A stretch of DNA of 24,912 bases from a virus: IMG/VR virus record IMGVR_UViG_3300023180_000371, positions 1 through 24,912 of that record, one strand, 5' to 3'. Below the pieces are notes generated by a model that worked only from the letters and a program-made list of their open reading frames with translations, was not told the origin of the DNA and searched no databases. The translations under genes and the position numbers were made by a program. Below, piece by piece: positions 21,467 to 24,912 of the stretch; positions within the stretch are counted from its first letter, which is position 1; each line of letters begins with the position of its first letter.

Positions 21467-22081
21467 CTATTGAGGATTCAGTCCTTTTAAAAGTATTGTT
21501 TGTCTTAGTGATTTAAGTTCTTTTTTGACTTGTTTTAATTCATCTCCTAAGAGTTGGACTAACTCCTCTTGATTAGATGAAACTTGATTTATATTGACTA
21601 CGTGATCCTTAGATTTATTAGATATTATTTGTCCGTCATAATCTATATATTCTACTGATACGTCCTCTCCAGACTCTATTGCGTCTCTAATTGGAGGATA
21701 GACTTCTTTGTAAGCGTCTGTAGATCGTCCGATAAAACCATCTTGAGAAGTTTTTCCGAGAAGAAGGCAGCCGGCCGTGTCGTCATCGTCATTGCCGATA
21801 TGCCAAAGAATCCACTCGAACCCCTCTACGTTATTTACATAGATCATACCTCGATGCATATCTGGAAATTTTTTAGAATATCGTTCATGGAATCCGCCTG
21901 TTTGTCGAAGAGTTAATTTATAAGTTCCAGCAGGGATTCTTGTCTCTCCATAAACTTTTTGAGATCTGTATTCGTCCTCTAGTGTATAACATAGAAAAGA
22001 CCGTACGTTATCTGTAACGTCAAATAATAGTCCTGTAGTAAAATCATCAGAACTGTTAAATCTTAAAACTTCAAGTTTCAT
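21467..22081 (-). CDS. DUF5675-like protein (possible cell-wall-acting enzyme)
   Basis: A 204-aa protein with ATG after AAGGT. The first 140 residues show CYTLEDEYR, GETRIPAGTYKLTLRQTGGF, FPDMHRGMIYVNNVEGFEWI and LWHIGNDDDDTAGCLLLGKT: the family of phage proteins I recognise as DUF5675. The HIGN…DTAGCLL motif resembles the His/Cys pair of L,D-transpeptidase folds. The C-terminal 45 residues form a coiled coil (EELVQLLGDELKQVKKELKS). Location two genes before the holin hints at lysis, but this is inference; it may equally be a structural or accessory protein. Confidence 0.78.
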   Translation of the reverse strand: MKLEVLRFNSSDDFTTGLLFDVTDNVRSFLCYTLEDEYRSQKVYGETRIPAGTYKLTLRQTGGFHERYSKKFPDMHRGMIYVNNVEGFEWILWHIGNDDDDTAGCLLLGKTSQDGFIGRSTDAYKEVYPPIRDAIESGEDVSVEYIDYDGQIISNKSKDHVVNINQVSSNQEELVQLLGDELKQVKKELKSLRQTILLKGLNPQ

Positions 22082-22084
22082 AAT

Positions 22085-23287
22085 TTACCTTATAACTCTA
22101 AGATTACTCCATTTTTCAGATCCTCCCAAAACTAAGGTAAGGATTCCTGAACCGTTACGACCTCCGTAAACGTTATCAAACCAAACAGAACCAGAGTCCA
22201 GAGACGGTGCTTGAGCTATTAATCTGTCTCCATCTACAGAATATGCAGAAAAAAAGTGAAAATGCCCCATTAATAAAACATCTGTATCGGCTATTTCTGA
22301 TCTTGCTAAACTTTGATTAGATAACCATGTTCTAGCTTTAGCTTGAGAATTAGTCCCTCCTGTTCTCATCTGGTGCCCGTGTGCTAGAGTTACAATTGTG
22401 TCTGATACATTAATAGTCAAAGTAAGATCCTGATCTGGAATAATGAAATCTATTTTATTTTTTAGTGTTGATTCTTTAAATATTTCCTCTAATTCTTCTG
22501 CTAACATTACGTCGCGATTGTCTCCGAACGTAGTAAAAGATCGTCCATTCTTACGTGGTTCGCCGTGATTTCCTCCGATAAATGCTACAGTAGTTTTATC
22601 AAATAATGGTGCTAATTCTTTTATAGCTGTATGAACCATACGTCTAGCAACTTTTTGCTGTTGTCTATAATCCATCATGACCGTAAATTCTTGTTGATCG
22701 TAAAACCCTGTGCAGCCTTCGACTATGTCGCCCAAACCAGCTAAAAACAATTCGTTTATAGGTTCATATTTTCTTAAACTCTTAATCTGATCCTTTAGTA
22801 TAGGTATAGATTTCATCCATCTATCTATTGTTTTTTCTGATCCCTCTTTGCCTATCTGCCAATCACTTAAACAAATTACGAATGTTTTACCTTTATCTAG
22901 TTTAAGTTTTTGAGGTTTTTTTATTCTCTTAGCTTCATTAAGTAATTTTTTAAAATCTTCATCTTTGATCGTAGATTCTCTAGATTGTATTTTAGCTTTA
23001 AAATAATATAGTCGTTCTACGTTCCCTGATCCTACGTTAGAATCCCAAAACCTTATTTCTGCTGTGCCTGGAATTACTTGATATTTAGTGTAATCATCTC
23101 CGAAATAATTTTTTAACTGTTCGTCCCAATCTATACTATTAGTTTTTTGAGGTTCAGATACTATCTCTCCTGATCCTGTTTTTTCTGAATAATAGATCCC
23201 TGATTGAAAATCTGGAGGTGCGGTTTTTCTTTTTTTGTGTGTAGGTTTTGAAGATCGAGTCTCCATGAACTTATCTAGATCAGACAA
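22085..23287 (-). CDS. Metallophosphoesterase
   Basis: A 400-aa protein; I use the TTG at 23287, overlapping the upstream stop by eight bp. The calcineurin-like phosphoesterase motifs are present in order: VICLSDWQIGK (D142, Q144), LAGLGDIVEG (D187), FIGGNHGEPR (N240, H241), LAHGHQ (H303, H305), and LLMGHFHFFS (H342, H344). The first motif has DWQ where most members have DxH. N-terminal 130 residues are a separate, charged region with SGIYYSEKTGSGEIV, probably for protein contacts. It could act on DNA ends, nucleotides or RNA. The same DWQ version occurs in phage proteins I associate with actinobacterial hosts. Confidence 0.9.
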   Translation of the reverse strand: MSDLDKFMETRSSKPTHKKRKTAPPDFQSGIYYSEKTGSGEIVSEPQKTNSIDWDEQLKNYFGDDYTKYQVIPGTAEIRFWDSNVGSGNVERLYYFKAKIQSRESTIKDEDFKKLLNEAKRIKKPQKLKLDKGKTFVICLSDWQIGKEGSEKTIDRWMKSIPILKDQIKSLRKYEPINELFLAGLGDIVEGCTGFYDQQEFTVMMDYRQQQKVARRMVHTAIKELAPLFDKTTVAFIGGNHGEPRKNGRSFTTFGDNRDVMLAEELEEIFKESTLKNKIDFIIPDQDLTLTINVSDTIVTLAHGHQMRTGGTNSQAKARTWLSNQSLARSEIADTDVLLMGHFHFFSAYSVDGDRLIAQAPSLDSGSVWFDNVYGGRNGSGILTLVLGGSEKWSNLRVIR

Positions 23288-23525
23288 AAAGTCCTGCCCT
23301 GTAGTCGTGGAAGTATCTTCTTACAGTATGAGGAGAGAGATGATTAAACTCTTCATAATGTTGGACAATAAATTCTGCTGCAGCTGTATCTGATATATTT
23401 TTTTCTTCTGCTTCTTTAGCTACATCTATTATTATTTGTCTTTTCTTTGGATCTTTTGAAAAGTGTCTAAAAGAAGTAAAACTCCCTGTTTTACGATCTC
23501 CTATAAATTTTTCTAATTCTGACAT
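23280..23525 (-). CDS. Small helical protein with putative helix-turn-helix, 81 aa
   Basis: First gene after the promoter region, ATG with AGGG upstream. MSELEKFIGDRKTGSFTSFR opens; then IIIDVAKEAEEKNISDTAAA and LSPHTVRRYFHDYRAGLF, which reads as two helices and a recognition-type helix (SPHTVRRYFHDYR). It is probably a small DNA-binding protein. Its first eight residues MSELEKFI match the start of the next gene, MSDLDKFM, suggesting a shared interaction motif. Overlap with that gene implies the two are made together. Confidence 0.72.
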   Translation of the reverse strand: MSELEKFIGDRKTGSFTSFRHFSKDPKKRQIIIDVAKEAEEKNISDTAAAEFIVQHYEEFNHLSPHTVRRYFHDYRAGLFV

Positions 23526-23548
23526 ATAAAACCCTGTTTAATAATTTT

Positions 23549-23567
23549 ATAATACAATTTTATTATA
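23549..23567 (-). promoter_or_regulatory. Promoter region before the metallophosphoesterase operon
   Basis: The minus strand holds TATAAT at 23567-23562 and TATTAT at 23554-23549 within a run of A/T. For the second, TTTACT 16 bp upstream is a fair -35. Located right after a terminator and 24 bp or more before an ATG with AGGG, so promoter function is likely though the exact start site is uncertain. Confidence 0.5.
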
Positions 23568-23579
23568 ACAAGTAAAAAC

Positions 23580-23626
23580 AGGGAATAATCAAGTTTGAAA
23601 GACGGCGGTAAACTTAACTATTCCCT
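23580..23626 (-). terminator. Rho-independent terminator ending the late operon
   Basis: Inverted arms of 17 bp (23580-23596 and 23610-23626) with two mismatches and a 13-base loop lie directly after the stop codon of the 225-aa gene. The minus-strand transcript continues into GTTTTTAC, giving the U tract. The arm sequence AGGGAATA..TCAAGTTT is perfect at both ends of the stem. It separates the late operon from the next promoter. Confidence 0.88.
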
Positions 23627-24304
23627 TTAATTCTTATATTTATGATAATTACTTCTAAACGTTGATCCACTAGTATAAAAACTAGATTGTTTAATTTTTC
23701 TTTTATGTTGATCGTAATTCTCTATTGATAGTTTTAAGTTATCTTTTCTTTTGTAAGGTATATACATTGCTAAAGGTGTTCCCTGTTTTATTAATATCTC
23801 TTTAACTTTTCCATTAATTATTATTTGAGGATTTATTTCATGGGAAAAATCTGTTTTAACAACTCCATAAGGTACAAAAAAATCTGATTGTTCATCATAA
23901 AACATAGGTAATTGCCTTAAACTATATCCATTCGGAGAAATACAATTCCATCCACTTATAAATTTTAAAACATACTTAGCGTTTGGAATGTTAGCATATT
24001 TTAAGAATTGTTCTTTTGGATGATCTTCAATAGTAAAATATGAACTCGGTATTTTCCACTCGTAATGATCCTTTTTTACATCTATATAAATATCTACAGG
24101 ACTCAACATTACAAAACCCTCATTAAATATATCTGAAAAAGATGGACAAGTTTTAACAGTCCTTATTCTATTAATAAACTTATATCCATCATAAATTTTA
24201 ATGTTTTTATACCAATTAGGAATATAATTTCTCGTTGGTTGTATATGTAATTCTGGAGTATCATGTATCTCCTGAATTTTGTTCGTCCAAACTATTTTTT
24301 TCAT
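23627..24304 (-). CDS. DUF6065-like phage protein, 225 aa
   Basis: ATG with AAGGCGG upstream. Features: PTRNYIPNWYKNIKIYDGYK, TVKTCPSFSDIFNEGFVMLS (a CPxFxD.F..GF motif) with PVDIYIDVKKDHYEWKIP, then FISGWNCISPNGYSLRQLPM. This R..P.WYK, K.CP.F.D....GF..L.P.D, W...P.GYS...P set is typical for a family of phage proteins annotated DUF6065, often next to tail genes. The function is unknown to me. It is the last gene of the late operon, followed immediately by the terminator. Confidence 0.7.
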   Translation of the reverse strand: MKKIVWTNKIQEIHDTPELHIQPTRNYIPNWYKNIKIYDGYKFINRIRTVKTCPSFSDIFNEGFVMLSPVDIYIDVKKDHYEWKIPSSYFTIEDHPKEQFLKYANIPNAKYVLKFISGWNCISPNGYSLRQLPMFYDEQSDFFVPYGVVKTDFSHEINPQIIINGKVKEILIKQGTPLAMYIPYKRKDNLKLSIENYDQHKRKIKQSSFYTSGSTFRSNYHKYKN

Positions 24305-24328
24305 TTTACCGCCTTTTATTTTATTGAA

Positions 24329-24661
24329 CTACTCCTCGTCCATTTCCCAAATCCAAGTACTAGTATTCAATGTAAAACTAATTGTATCTGTGCTAGGATT
24401 TTGTGCGTAAAAAACGTCATTATTTTCATCGTAAACAGAGCCAATAGATGCATAATTACCTCTGAATGCTGTCCCTCCGTCTGTATGAGCATTACCAACT
24501 GTATTATATGAAGTTCTCTTACAAGTTTGTCCTATTATGTCGGTGTAATAATCTTCCCATGAAGTATAACCCTCTGGAAGATCAGAAATATTATCTTCGT
24601 CCATACCAACAGTTACATTGACCACTATATTATTTTCGTCTAAAAATGCATAATGAGCCAT
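24329..24661 (-). CDS. Small tail-associated protein of unknown role, 110 aa
   Basis: ATG at 24661 overlaps the glycine-rich gene's stop (TAATG), so I reject the longer TTG start at 24670. MAHYAFLDENNIVVNVTVGM, then YTSWEDYYTDIIGQTCKRTS, AFRGNYASIGSVYDENNDVF and a C-terminal WIWEMDEE. The MAH(Y/F)A.LDENNIV..V..G.DE pattern is a familiar small protein among marine phages, usually next to tail fibre genes, and often located with glycine-rich proteins. Probably a fibre-associated or structural accessory protein; no activity is known to me. Confidence 0.72.
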   Translation of the reverse strand: MAHYAFLDENNIVVNVTVGMDEDNISDLPEGYTSWEDYYTDIIGQTCKRTSYNTVGNAHTDGGTAFRGNYASIGSVYDENNDVFYAQNPSTDTISFTLNTSTWIWEMDEE

Positions 24662-24912
24662 TATGACCAACTAACTGTGCCAGCAGTTCCTGCTGTTATT
24701 ACTATATATTTATCAGATCCTACAGTCTGCTCTCCTCCTGTTGTGAGATTGCTAGTAGTAATTGAAACTGTATTAGGATATCTTAAAATCACTACTCCAG
24801 ATCCACCATTGCCGCCGCCACTATTTCCGACTCCATCATACGAAGTGCCACCACCACCGCCAGCGCCTTTGTTAGCTGTACCTGCATTACCGTTGTCTGT
24901 TTCATCTAGTCC
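24661..24912 (-). CDS. Glycine-rich tail fibre, 3' part with stop
   Basis: Continuation of the gene at 1-802. In this copy the frame runs from GGA CTA GAT (24912) through GGSGVVILRYPNT to the end SNLTTGGEQTVGSDKYIVIT and GTAGTVSWS, stopping TAA at 24661. The part 24750-24912 is the repeat of 1-163. The C-terminal 30 residues after the RYPNT motif are less glycine-rich and probably form the trimeric end or attachment. Codon 24878-24876 is GCT (Ala) here but ACT (Thr) in the other copy. Confidence 0.8.
   Translation of the reverse strand, partial: GLDETDNGNAGTANKGAGGGGGTSYDGVGNSGGGNGGSGVVILRYPNTVSITTSNLTTGGEQTVGSDKYIVITAGTAGTVSWS
24750..24912. repeat. Terminal redundancy: identical to 1-163 except one base
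   Basis: 163 bases match the start of the window, with T at 127 versus C at 24876. This is the signature of a contig from a circular or circularly permuted genome. It makes the glycine-rich gene continuous across the ends. Real physical ends of the phage DNA cannot be deduced. Confidence 0.97.

Noticed and set aside
1-24912. Prophage or lysogeny genes, tRNAs, CRISPR arrays
   Set aside because: I looked for integrase, repressor, tRNA-like cloverleafs and spaced repeats and saw none that I can support.
1-24912. Depletion of GATC as a sign of Dam-like restriction avoidance
   Set aside because: GATC is plainly common throughout by eye, so there is no avoidance.

Overview
The window is an essentially complete, compact tailed-phage (siphovirus-type) genome recovered as a circular contig. 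The last 163 bases (24750-24912) repeat the first 163 with one mismatch, so the unique length is about 24,749 bp. Every gene I can support lies on the minus strand and the DNA is visibly AT-rich. I see no tRNA, CRISPR array, integrase, repressor-type lysogeny region or DNA polymerase, so the phage looks lytic and dependent on the host replisome. An r1t-type holin and the C-terminal region of the portal fusion fit phages of Gram-positive, possibly actinobacterial, hosts. An AT-rich marine or freshwater actinobacterium is a low-confidence guess.

Layout in transcription order (falling coordinates). A promoter region at 23526-23570, just after a strong hairpin terminator (23580-23626), precedes an 81-aa helical protein, a metallophosphoesterase, a DUF5675-like protein, a 40-aa zinc-ribbon protein and an r1t-like holin (23525-21142). 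A control region (20882-21141) holds an extended -10 promoter, a textbook terminator, an 11-bp inverted repeat and a second promoter. The early block (20881-16673) follows: three small proteins, a Rad52/ERF-like annealing candidate, a winged-helix replisome-organizer-like protein with iteron-like repeats at its 3' end, small unknowns, a lysozyme-like transglycosylase, a zinc-ribbon protein overlapping a Mom-like DNA-modification gene, and a winged-helix regulator. Three small membrane or coiled-coil proteins and a 34-aa Cys-containing protein lead into packaging.

The late block (15956 to 1, continuing around the circle to 23627) runs TerS, an MT-A70 adenine methyltransferase, TerL, a 963-aa portal-MuF fusion, HK97-like protease, capsid, connectors, tail terminator, two tandem paralogous tail-tube proteins, tail chaperone G with a +1-frame T extension, tape measure, a minor tail protein, a fibre, a glycine-rich fibre that spans the contig ends, and two accessory proteins. 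Stop-start overlaps (TAATG, ATGA) are everywhere, implying extensive translational coupling.

The most interesting features are: (1) a zinc-ribbon/Mom pair arranged like the com-mom operon of phage Mu; (2) a methyltransferase between the two terminase genes that carries an in-frame G9 tract able to act as a phase-variation switch; (3) a candidate +1 programmed frameshift in the tail chaperone; (4) a duplicated tail-tube gene; (5) palindromic iterons beside the replication gene; and (6) a set of five tiny Cys-rich proteins.
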